Assembly: GCA_012523295.1 (NCBI GenBank) | Contig: JAAYIT010000151.1 | Location: 1-64,000, forward strand | DNA: 64,000 nt | Origin: Porphyromonadaceae bacterium | Lineage (GTDB): Bacteria > Bacteroidota > Bacteroidia > Bacteroidales > Paludibacteraceae | Direction: 5' to 3' | Part shown: positions 1 to 8,668 of the stretch, in pieces | How the letters are laid out: the number at the start of each line of letters is the position of its first letter | Numbering within the stretch: the first letter of the stretch is position 1 | Position numbers and translations under genes: made by a program | Notes under the pieces: generated by a model | Databases searched by the model: none | What the model was told of the DNA's origin: nothing | Seen by the model: only the letters and a program-made list of their open reading frames with translations

Positions 1-312
1 TGGGGCTTTGCCCCAAACCCCACTTCATTTTTTGTTCCCGATAAAGAATCGGGATGTACCACTTAACACAAAAAACGAAGCAAAAAAAGTCAAGACTTCG
101 CCCGCCTCACTCAAAAAATTGGCGTTCGAACGGCTAAATCGTCCAAACTCGCCCCAAATGTTTCGGTTTTTGAAACCTATTTGCAGGCTCAAACAAGGAC
201 GATTCTTAACGCCGTTCTCTCTGATTTTTTGGCTCACCGGACGAGGTCACTCGTTAGCAAGCCTTTTGAGACTATCAGATTGAGCTTGCGAAAGTTTATT
301 AAATAATATACA

Positions 313-2757
313 CTAATCGGTGAAAGTCACTACGGTTATTCCCGCCCCGCCAAACTGCACGTGTTCATCCTGAAATTTTTTCACTCCGTGAACGGTCGAT
401 AAGTATTGACGGATTAGTTGACGTAAAATCCCCGTTCCCGTTCCGTGTAAAATCCGAACACTTTCCACTCCGACCATCAATGCATCATCAATGAAATATG
501 TTACAGCCTGTAGCGCCTCATCGCCTCGCATACCGCGCACATCGATTTCAGACTTGAAATTTAGTTTTCGTTCCCGCACATCATCTGTAACGGTTTTTCC
601 TAATTTTTCGTACTTATTTATTTCCTTTTTTTGTTGATTTTTGCTTACTGCCTCCAATTCGCTAAGCTTTACGGTTGATTTTAAGTGACCGAACGCTACT
701 ACCGCGTGTTTGTCTTGTATTTCCAGAATGGTCCCGACTGCGGTTTGACCTTTCAGCCGGACGAAAGTGCCTGCCGCCCAACCCCCTAAAGGGGGATTGT
801 TAGTGGATTGGTCAATGATTTTTTGCTTTTTGTTGACTTTTTTCTCTTTCTGTAAGTCCCCCTGCGGAGGATTTAGGGGGCTTTCAATAAAGTTCTGTAA
901 CTCAGCTCTCGCTTTCTTCGTTTTTTCTTTCTCTGCTTTGGCCTCTTTGATAGTTTTTATTGTGCTTTCAATTTTCGCATTGGCTGATTTTATCAGGTTT
1001 TCAGCATCCGTTTTGGCTTGTTGAATAATTTCTTTCCGCTTTTTATCGGTTATTTCAAGCTCCGATTCGTATTTTGCCAATGTTTCTTCAAGTCGTTTTT
1101 CTTTACGGCGTATTTCCTGTCTTTTCCTTTCCCAGTACCTTTTATCCCGTACAATATCCTGCAAATGTTTATCATAATCAAGGTGTTCAGTTCCGATTTT
1201 TTCGGCTGCATCGGTAATCAAATCTTCCGGCAGACCTATTTTTCGTGCTATTTCCACGGCAAACGAACTTCCCGGATTGCCGATGGATAGCTGAAATAAG
1301 GGTTGCAAATGCTGTCGGTCGTAAAGCATCGCGCCGTTTACAATGCCTTCCGTAGCTTCGGCGAAATGTTTTAGATTGGTGTAATGCGTGGTGATTACGC
1401 CAAACGATTGATTGTGATTGAACCGTTCGAGCGTGGCTTCGGCAATGGCGCCACCGATTTGCGGTTCGGTACCGCTTCCAAATTCATCAATCAAAAGTAG
1501 CGTTTTGTCGTTGCTGTTTTTGATAAAATGCTTCATGTTCAGCAAGTGCGAACTGTACGTAGATAAGTCATTTTCAATGGATTGCTCATCGCCGATATCG
1601 ATAAAAAGGCGTTGGAAAATTCCACATCGACTGTTGTCTAAAAGCGGAATGAGCATCCCGCATTGAAGCATGTATTGCAGTAGCGCGACGGTTTTCAGAC
1701 AAACCGATTTTCCGCCGGCATTGGGTCCGGAAATAATCAAAAGTCGCTGTTTTTCATTTAGCGTGATATTGAGCGGAACGACTTCTCTGCCTTGCTTTTT
1801 CAGCGAAAGATAGAGTAGGGGATGGACTGCTTTGTACCATTCTATTTGACAATAGTCTTCCACGTTGGGTTTTATCGCATTTATTTCAACGGCAAATAAG
1901 GCTTTAGCCCGAAGAAAATCAATTTTTCCAAGAAAATATTGTGATTGGATAATCTCATGAAAATGGGGACGAAGCTCATTTGTAAATTGAACCAAAATGC
2001 GGATAACCTCTCTTTTTTCTTCATTTTCTAATTCCCGAACCCGATTGTTTGCCTCTACAACCTGCTGAGGTTCAATGTAAACTGTTTTTCCACTCGCACT
2101 TTCATCGTGAACAATTCCGCTGATTTTTCGCTTGAATGATGGCAAAACAGGGATTACCAGCCGCCCGTCACGAATTGTAGGTGAAACGTCTTTTTCAACG
2201 TAACCATCTACTTGAGCTTGCCTTAAGATTTCATTCAGGGTTTTAGAGATATTGCTTTGAGCGTGAAAAATATCTTTTCGGATACGAGCCAATTCGGGAG
2301 ACGCGTTGTCCTTTATCTTCCCGAATTTATTTAGAATTCCGTCAATGTCTCTAATAATCTCCTTAAATGATTGTATATCAGCTATTAGTAAATGAAGTTC
2401 TGGAAAAAGTTCTTCTTCTTTTTTACTGATAAAACTAACTAACTTTTGTACGGCATCTAATGAGCGGCGCAAATCAAAGATTTCGGACTCATCCAAGTAG
2501 AGCCCTTCAGTTTTAACTCTGGCGAATGCCTCTCTTATATCAAAAAAATCTCCTGCGGGTAATTCATCAACGTCCGATGTGATGAGTTGAAGCATTTCGT
2601 CTGTGCGGCTTAAATGCTCGCAAATTTCTTTGTGGCGGACAAGAAACTTCATACGATCCACTTCTTCCTCACCAAGCGGGCAAAGGCATTTCGCTTTCAG
2701 TTTCAAGCGTATAGTGTCAAAAGCTATTTTTTGTTCAAATGTAGCGGGATAAAGCAT
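313..2757 (-). CDS. mutS2: Endonuclease MutS2 (MutS family ATPase with C-terminal Smr domain)
   Basis: Walker A GPNAGGKSVCLKT, LLIDEFGSGTEPQIGGAIAEA, C-terminal Smr motif LNFKSEIDVRGMRGDEAL...ILHGTGTGILRQLIR. Contains an unusual SPLNPPQGDL...NNPPLGGWAAG segment derived from a dispersed repeat. Confidence 0.95.
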   Translation of the reverse strand: MLYPATFEQKIAFDTIRLKLKAKCLCPLGEEEVDRMKFLVRHKEICEHLSRTDEMLQLITSDVDELPAGDFFDIREAFARVKTEGLYLDESEIFDLRRSLDAVQKLVSFISKKEEELFPELHLLIADIQSFKEIIRDIDGILNKFGKIKDNASPELARIRKDIFHAQSNISKTLNEILRQAQVDGYVEKDVSPTIRDGRLVIPVLPSFKRKISGIVHDESASGKTVYIEPQQVVEANNRVRELENEEKREVIRILVQFTNELRPHFHEIIQSQYFLGKIDFLRAKALFAVEINAIKPNVEDYCQIEWYKAVHPLLYLSLKKQGREVVPLNITLNEKQRLLIISGPNAGGKSVCLKTVALLQYMLQCGMLIPLLDNSRCGIFQRLFIDIGDEQSIENDLSTYSSHLLNMKHFIKNSNDKTLLLIDEFGSGTEPQIGGAIAEATLERFNHNQSFGVITTHYTNLKHFAEATEGIVNGAMLYDRQHLQPLFQLSIGNPGSSFAVEIARKIGLPEDLITDAAEKIGTEHLDYDKHLQDIVRDKRYWERKRQEIRRKEKRLEETLAKYESELEITDKKRKEIIQQAKTDAENLIKSANAKIESTIKTIKEAKAEKEKTKKARAELQNFIESPLNPPQGDLQKEKKVNKKQKIIDQSTNNPPLGGWAAGTFVRLKGQTAVGTILEIQDKHAVVAFGHLKSTVKLSELEAVSKNQQKKEINKYEKLGKTVTDDVRERKLNFKSEIDVRGMRGDEALQAVTYFIDDALMVGVESVRILHGTGTGILRQLIRQYLSTVHGVKKFQDEHVQFGGAGITVVTFTD

Positions 2758-2922
2758 GGGGGATTTTTGATTTACGATTTACGATTTATAAATTTACAAT
2801 TGTGAGTTGAATTCGTGGTATTTAATTGATAAATTTCTTTTTCACAGTCAAGATTTTTCCGTCAGTAAAATATTTACTAAATGTTGAAGTCGCGCACGCT
2901 CAAAAAGTCCCCCTTGGAGGAT

Positions 2923-3639
2923 TTAGGGGGCTTTTACCAACCACACCACCAACATTCCCGTAAGTATGGCTATTCCGAAGCTTAAGAGCGTGCCAATCAG
3001 GATATATTCGGTCATTTTTCGGTTTCGGGCGTCTCTCAAATCGCCAAAACGAAAGACGGATTTCGCGGTTATTAAAAATCCGATTGCTTCCCAACGCCCT
3101 AAAATCACAAAAATAAAGACCAACAGTCTTTCCAAAATGCCAATGTAACGCCCGGCGTTGGGCAGGGATTTTTCTTTCTCAATGTCGATTTCTTCTGTCC
3201 ACTGCGTGAGAAGTATTTGGATAATTATTCCACAGACAAGGCTTAAAAACAGAACGGCGGTGGTGTAGATCCACAAGTTTGGATTTTCAAAGTAATTGAG
3301 AAACTGAATATCAGGTTTGAAAAACAGAAGCCACAATGCTGTAATACTTAATAAATGCAGAATTTGGTCAATGACAAACCACTTAGTTTGGTTGTTTTTG
3401 CTCTGAAAATTGACCTTAACCGCATCTATCCCTACGTGCACAATGGTAATTGTCAACGCTAACGCCCAACAACGAAAATCCCATATCATCAACCACACCA
3501 AAGCGCCATGAATTAGCCCGTGCACGTAAATGACCGGGGATTTTAAGCCTGATTTCTCTTTGCGCTCTACCCACGATTTGGGTTGCAACAGAAAATCGCC
3601 AATCAGGTGCGCCAAAATTAGTTTGGTAAGTAGTATCAT
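2923..3639 (-). CDS. DUF3307 domain-containing membrane protein
   Basis: N-terminus LTKLILAHLIGDFLLQPKSWVERKE is typical of DUF3307; multiple TM segments; overlaps the upstream satD-like gene by 4 bp. Confidence 0.8.
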   Translation of the reverse strand: MILLTKLILAHLIGDFLLQPKSWVERKEKSGLKSPVIYVHGLIHGALVWLMIWDFRCWALALTITIVHVGIDAVKVNFQSKNNQTKWFVIDQILHLLSITALWLLFFKPDIQFLNYFENPNLWIYTTAVLFLSLVCGIIIQILLTQWTEEIDIEKEKSLPNAGRYIGILERLLVFIFVILGRWEAIGFLITAKSVFRFGDLRDARNRKMTEYILIGTLLSFGIAILTGMLVVWLVKAP

Positions 3640-4280
3640 TTCAGTAATTTCTCTAATTTAGAACGATATGTCTGCTCTACTTTCAGCACTTCATCAACAT
3701 TTGCTCTTTTCCACCTCCCGCTGACCGAGTTTTGCTTTATCCCCAATTGCTTGCCGATCTCGTTTTGTGTAAATTCAGTATGTTTCAGCACAAGTTCGAC
3801 CAATTCGGCTGACGCAACCGTCCATTTATCCATAAAAACGGACGCTAATTTGACATAAAGATTGATTTCGTCGTCAAATTCCTTCCACGGACTTTTAATC
3901 AGTAGATTGGATTTTTCTTTTTCCAATTCTTCAAATTTATCACCCGCATGTATAAAAGCTTCGCCGTTGCTTTCCGAAATGCTTTCACCGGAATAGTTTT
4001 TTCCGCCAATCCCAATCGTCATTCGTACATCTATCAGGCTTGTTTTTTTTTTGGTTTCTTCTAATTCTATTTTTTTTATCAATGTTTTGATTAAAAGCGC
4101 CTTTCTCAATGCGAATTGTGGGTGTTCTATTTCTAATTGAAATAAATCACCCCAAACCAATTCCCACTGTTTGGGTGTTTTTCCCCACGAATTAAACAGC
4201 TCTTTGAGCGGTGTCAGCCATTTTTCGGGGTTTTCTATTTTTCTTGACGATACGATATCGCCTTTTATTACTGCTATCAT
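3636..4280 (-). CDS. SatD family protein with C-terminal HTH-like region
   Basis: N-terminal MIAVIKGDIVSSRKIENPEKWL; C-terminal TQNEIGKQLGIKQNSVSGRWKRA resembles a helix-turn-helix; gene pair with DUF3307. Confidence 0.75.
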   Translation of the reverse strand: MIAVIKGDIVSSRKIENPEKWLTPLKELFNSWGKTPKQWELVWGDLFQLEIEHPQFALRKALLIKTLIKKIELEETKKKTSLIDVRMTIGIGGKNYSGESISESNGEAFIHAGDKFEELEKEKSNLLIKSPWKEFDDEINLYVKLASVFMDKWTVASAELVELVLKHTEFTQNEIGKQLGIKQNSVSGRWKRANVDEVLKVEQTYRSKLEKLLK

Positions 4281-4330
4281 GTTGCAAATATCGTTAAAAG
4301 ATATGATATTTTAAAATATCCTTGAAAGAA

Positions 4331-4378
4331 GCGATAATCAAGATTATCGTTTAATTAAGCGATAATGTGAATTATCGT
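4331..4378. promoter_or_regulatory. Tandem palindromic operator-like sites upstream of satD-like gene
   Basis: CGATAATC-aa-GATTATCG (4332-4349) and CGATAAT-gtga-ATTATCG (4360-4377), starts 28 nt apart; further gtcgataatttcaaatatcgg at ~4428-4448. Confidence 0.55.
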
Positions 4379-4647
4379 TGAAATAGACGATTTTTCAGGG
4401 TGAGGTGGTATAAATATCGGGCTAAATGTCGATAATTTCAAATATCGGGGCAAATAGTCATAAATTGGCGTAAGCAAACTGTCGTTAATAACGACATGTT
4501 GCATTAATTTATCCGTATAAATCAGCTATATCGGTTTTGTCGGTGTGCTGAATAACATTTTTCATTTTTATGGCGACAAGAATGTCGTCACAACCGATAA
4601 AGCACCGACTTTATTTATCAAAAAACAATGAATCCAATCAAATAAAA

Positions 4648-5454
4648 TCACAGTTCAGACTTCTTCGCCTCCTCCCAAATTTCATCCATTTCCGCCAGCG
4701 TCATTTTTTTTAGGTCTTTGCCTTTGGAGATGGTTTCGGCTTCAAGAAAATTGAAGCGCCGGATAAATTTTTTATTGGTGCGTTCGAGCGCCGTATCCGG
4801 ATTGATATCATAGAGCCTGGCGGCATTGACCATGCTGAAAAGCACATCACCAAATTCAGATTCCATCCGATCGGCATCCATCATGTCAACCTCGGCCTGA
4901 AATTCGGCAATTTCTTCTTTTGACTTGTCCCAAACCTGCTCCCGGTACTCCCAGTCAAAACCCACACTCGCTGCTTTTTCCTGAATTCGAAAGGCTTTAA
5001 TCAGCGTAGGAAGTGATGTCGGAACGCCACCAAGCACGGTTTTATTGCCGTCTTTTTCTTTCAATTTCAGCGCTTCCCAATTTTCAAGCACTTTTGTGGT
5101 GTCACCGTTTACATCTTCACTTCCAAACACATGCGGATGACGAAAAATAAGCTTTTCATTGATTGTTTTGCAGACATCATATATGTCAAAATCATTGGTT
5201 TCACTTCCCATTTCGGAATAAAAAACAATATGCAGAAGCAAGTCGCCAAGTTCTTTTTTTATCAAATCCATATTTTTGGAAAGAATAGCATCGGAAAGTT
5301 CATATGTTTCTTCTATGGTATTGCTTCGGATGCTCTCGAAAGTCTGTTCACGATCCCACGGACACTCTGCTCGCAGGCGTTTCATAATATCTAAAAGTCG
5401 CTCAAATTCAGCAAGTTTCTCTTCGTTAGTATGTGGTTTGTATTTTGTTTTCAT
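4648..5454 (-). CDS. mazG: Nucleoside triphosphate pyrophosphohydrolase MazG
   Basis: LLDIMKRLRAECPWDREQTFESIRSNTIEETYELSDAI; KKELGDLLLHIVFYSEMG; second domain ESEFGDVLFSMVNAARLYDINPDTALERTNKKFIRRFNFLE. Confidence 0.95.
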   Translation of the reverse strand: MKTKYKPHTNEEKLAEFERLLDIMKRLRAECPWDREQTFESIRSNTIEETYELSDAILSKNMDLIKKELGDLLLHIVFYSEMGSETNDFDIYDVCKTINEKLIFRHPHVFGSEDVNGDTTKVLENWEALKLKEKDGNKTVLGGVPTSLPTLIKAFRIQEKAASVGFDWEYREQVWDKSKEEIAEFQAEVDMMDADRMESEFGDVLFSMVNAARLYDINPDTALERTNKKFIRRFNFLEAETISKGKDLKKMTLAEMDEIWEEAKKSEL

Positions 5455-5548
5455 ACGTTTAATATTTATTTTTTTAACACTAAGGTCGTATGGAACACGC
5501 CATTAACGAATCTCTTGGATTTGAGAGTTTCTTAAATGGCTGTTTCAT
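5452..5548 (-). promoter_or_regulatory. Conserved structured leader element, copy A (upstream of mazG)
   Basis: Minus strand ATGAAACAGCCATTTAAGA...TTAATGGCGTGTTCCATACGACCTTAGTGTTAAAAAAATAAATATTAAACGTATG; same motif at 21343 and 52729; TAACTTTG -7-like box just upstream (5562-5569, minus). Confidence 0.8.
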
Positions 5549-5965
5549 ATTTTTTAATATGCAAAGTTACAAATATAATTTCAATAGTTTAATCCTGGAA
5601 CTGCCGATAAACTCCCATCGTATTGACACTATGTTAGATAAAAATGTTTTCGTCAGAATAGCCGCAAGGATTATGAATTAAACTTTCTAAAAGCGCAGCA
5701 GAAGGATTAAATATGAATGAAAAACTAAGCAAAAATCGGGTTGTATTATGCGCGAAAAAATAGTGATTTCCCGTCATATCTAACTTGGAGAGGGTGCCTT
5801 GTGATTGGCAAGGCAGCATGGTGCTGTATCGCCACTTTCAGCTTAAAATGTGTTTGTGCGGATAGCAGTCTGTCGAGACGCTTCAGTGGCTCTTTTTATA
5901 CGAATCTATAGTTTTTTTTAAGCAAATTCTGATATCATTTTAGCTTGATTATCAAAAATATAAAG

Positions 5966-5973
5966 TATATTTG
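5966..5973 (+). promoter_or_regulatory. Bacteroidetes-type promoter (-7 TATATTTG; -33 TTG at 5945-5947)
   Basis: TTG-N18-TATATTTG immediately upstream of the ORF starting at 6000; matches TTTG/TAnnTTTG consensus. Confidence 0.6.
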
Positions 5974-5999
5974 TGTATTAATTATTCATGTTTTAGAAA

Positions 6000-7250
6000 A
6001 TGAAATCAAAATTATTAATTCTTTCCTTATGCATAGTTGTTTTCTTTGTTTCATGCGAAGTGAAAAAAACAGATGGAGATAAAACAAAATCAGTGTTGAT
6101 GGATTTAGTGACTACCTCTCCTCAAGCTTTTTATCACTCAATTTTAAAAGCGTTTGATAATACTGAGGAAGCTAATAAACCTGAATTGGCGGATAGTATT
6201 TATAAAATTGCCAAGCAAAACCAATGGATTCCCATTGTTTTTGCCGATACTGCGGTGTTTATTTACAAAGGAAGCTCTGAAGGTCTTTCTGTAAAAATTG
6301 CCGGAGATATGACTGCTTGGAATCCGAGTATTTCACTTTCAAGTGTTGGTGGAACAAGTTTGTATCTTGGTGTTTATAAGGCTCCTTCGAAAGAAACTCG
6401 GGTTGATTATAAAATAGTGATAAACAGTAAAGACTGGATTCTTGACCCCGGAAATCCTAAAAAACAAATGAGTGGTTTCGGGTATAATTCGGAGTTGGCA
6501 TTGAGTGAATATGTCTATTCAGATTGGATAAAAGAACGTAATGATGGGCAAAAGGGAACGTTGTCCGGAAATATTTTGATTGCAAGTGAGGCTTTGGGGT
6601 ATGATGTGAATTATAAAATTTATTTACCGGCAGGATATGACAGCAGCAAGATATATCCACTGCTTGTTACCACTGATGGACATGAGTATAGCAGCAAAGA
6701 AATGGGTAGCTTGACAATTGTAGCGGACAATATGATAAACGACAACAAAATCGATCCGGTAATTATTGTTTTTGTAGATCCGCGTGATCCGAAGAACCAT
6801 GCGAGCAATCGACGAATGATTGAATATGCGGGAAATGACAAATTCGCTGTTTTTTTGGCAGAAGAATTAATGAGTGAACTTAAAGCCAATTATTCCATAG
6901 CCGGAACTCCGGATCAAACCGCGATTCTTGGAACCTCAATGGGAGGGTTGATTAGTGCTTTTATTGGAATAAGTTACCCGCATGTCTATGGACTTGTAGC
7001 TATCCAGTCACCTGCTTTTAAGCATTGGACAGCTATTTACAGTTACTATGAAACTTCTCCTGCAGTTGATTTGAAAATTTATATGGATACCGGAGTAATT
7101 CAGGATACGCAGGAAGCTGCATTGAAAATGAAAGGGATTTTGGACAAAAAGGGTTATGTTTTACACTATGCAGAATATTTTGAAGGACATTCATGGGGTA
7201 GTTGGAGAGCAAGAATGGATGAAGTGTTGGAATACTTTTTTGGAAAATGA
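6000..7250 (+). CDS. Esterase (enterochelin esterase-like alpha/beta hydrolase), lipoprotein
   Basis: Lipobox-like VVFFVSCEVKK; N-terminal E-set-like region; YPLLVTTDGHEY, nucleophile elbow AILGTSMGGLISAF, catalytic His region YFEGHSWGSWRARMDEVLEYFF. Confidence 0.85.
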   Translation: MKSKLLILSLCIVVFFVSCEVKKTDGDKTKSVLMDLVTTSPQAFYHSILKAFDNTEEANKPELADSIYKIAKQNQWIPIVFADTAVFIYKGSSEGLSVKIAGDMTAWNPSISLSSVGGTSLYLGVYKAPSKETRVDYKIVINSKDWILDPGNPKKQMSGFGYNSELALSEYVYSDWIKERNDGQKGTLSGNILIASEALGYDVNYKIYLPAGYDSSKIYPLLVTTDGHEYSSKEMGSLTIVADNMINDNKIDPVIIVFVDPRDPKNHASNRRMIEYAGNDKFAVFLAEELMSELKANYSIAGTPDQTAILGTSMGGLISAFIGISYPHVYGLVAIQSPAFKHWTAIYSYYETSPAVDLKIYMDTGVIQDTQEAALKMKGILDKKGYVLHYAEYFEGHSWGSWRARMDEVLEYFFGK

Positions 7251-7324
7251 ATGAGCTAAATCTCTTCAAAATGAAATGGCTGTGTAGCAATACCTTAGAA
7301 TAATCTTATGAGAGAAAAAACTGA

Positions 7325-7355
7325 AAGCGACAAGACAACTAATGTTTTGTCGCTT
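7325..7355. terminator. Hairpin terminator candidate
   Basis: AAGCGACAAGAC ... GTTTTGTCGCTT inverted repeat downstream of the esterase gene. Confidence 0.5.
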
Positions 7356-7407
7356 CGATTTTTAAAGGAATAGGATTTTAGTTTGTCAATCGGATTTTTT
7401 TCATTTA

Positions 7408-7818
7408 CTATTTCATGTTTTTGAAATTTTCAAACTCAAAATTCTCTAAGTTGTGAATTTTTCTCATCATGACTTTTGCTACGGAAATGGCTTTTAATTT
7501 GGCTTTTTCGGCAACTTTTCCAACAAAATACTCATCCACGGACTCATGAAATAGTGTGAGCCATTCGTTAAATTCGACTTCGGTTAGCGGCTGAATTTCG
7601 TTTACATCATAATGTGGCATGTATGGAGCTTGAGTGTAAGTTCGTTTGTCGAATAGCATGGTTTCCCAAAAAGCATACATTTTTGGCAGATGAACACTCC
7701 AATCTACTCGAACCACATCACTAAAAAAATATCCGATCGTCGGGCTTGTCATAACATTGGCGTAAAAATTATCTACTAACAAAACAATGTCATCTCTGTT
7801 TTCAATATCCTTAGGCAT
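7408..7818 (-). CDS. Group III truncated hemoglobin
   Basis: DIVLLVDNFYANVMTSPTIGYFFSDVVRVDWSVHLPKMYAFWETMLFDKRTYTQAPYMPH is characteristic of trHb group III. Confidence 0.85.
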   Translation of the reverse strand: MPKDIENRDDIVLLVDNFYANVMTSPTIGYFFSDVVRVDWSVHLPKMYAFWETMLFDKRTYTQAPYMPHYDVNEIQPLTEVEFNEWLTLFHESVDEYFVGKVAEKAKLKAISVAKVMMRKIHNLENFEFENFKNMK

Positions 7819-8224
7819 AATAAATTCTTGTTATATTTTTCAACGTGTTTTATCGATATCATATGATTGCGGAAAACAATATACGGACTTCTGTAAGTTC
7901 CCACATAGACCTGATTAATCAAGGGATACGCGTGAATGCCAAATATCCTAAAATTACTCCGGCTGCCCGATGTGGCAAATATACCAAAATAAAATAAAGA
8001 AAACCAAAACTGATAAGGTTAAATCGGATTAATTTGACAGAATTTCAGACAAAAATGAATAATCATGAGATATTTATCGGACAAATTACGAAAAAAAACA
8101 GGTAGAGTTCAGAAAAAAACGGTTTTTAACTCTGTTCTAAAGTTTTAACAAAAATCGGCACGATTTATGATTTGTAGATTGCGATAAATTTTAAAAATCA
8201 ATTATTAGCCTACAATTTACGACA

Positions 8225-8578
8225 ATGGTTTCAACTGATAAAACTGTTTACAATGCTGTCTTAGACACCGATGGCAAAGCGCACGAAAAGGTAATGGATG
8301 ATGTGAAAATCCCGAATCTTGGATTTTGTATCGCGATGGATTTGATTGGTATGGCGAGTTATCTTGTGCCGGGTGTCGGTGAATCGTTTGATGTGCTTTG
8401 GGCACCGGTTGCCGGTCTGATTTTTATGAAAACATTTGGAGGAATGACCGGAAAAATCGGAGGCCTAATAGCCATGGTAGAAGAAGCCGCCCCGTTTATC
8501 GACATCATCCCGACGTTTACGATTGGGCATTTTTACGCGAAATACCAGCTGAGGAAAAAGCCCCCTAAATCCCCCTAA
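8225..8578 (+). CDS. Hypothetical small hydrophobic protein; last residues/stop lie in a dispersed repeat
   Basis: 117 aa ORF; C-terminal KKPPKSP* is encoded by the gccccctaaatccccctaa repeat. Confidence 0.6.
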   Translation: MVSTDKTVYNAVLDTDGKAHEKVMDDVKIPNLGFCIAMDLIGMASYLVPGVGESFDVLWAPVAGLIFMKTFGGMTGKIGGLIAMVEEAAPFIDIIPTFTIGHFYAKYQLRKKPPKSP

Positions 8579-8613
8579 TTGGGGGACTTTTAGTGTGTGA
8601 GTTTTAATATGAT

Positions 8614-8645
8614 ACTGCCAAAGTTTGAGGACTTTGGCAGTTTTT
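8614..8645. terminator. Bidirectional terminator between convergent genes
   Basis: ACTGCCAAAGT ttgagg ACTTTGGCAGT followed by T-run. Confidence 0.75.
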
Positions 8646-8668
8646 CTACCCTTTTATGATCAACACTT

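Noticed and set aside
8-283. Short overlapping ORFs 8..283 (+) and 25..237 (-)
   Set aside because: Low-complexity, overlapping on opposite strands, in a hairpin-rich region at the window edge; more likely repeat DNA than genes.
2900-3094. 64-aa minus ORF ending KSPLNPPRGTF
   Set aside because: Out-of-frame overlap with the DUF3307 gene; its end is merely the translated palindromic repeat.
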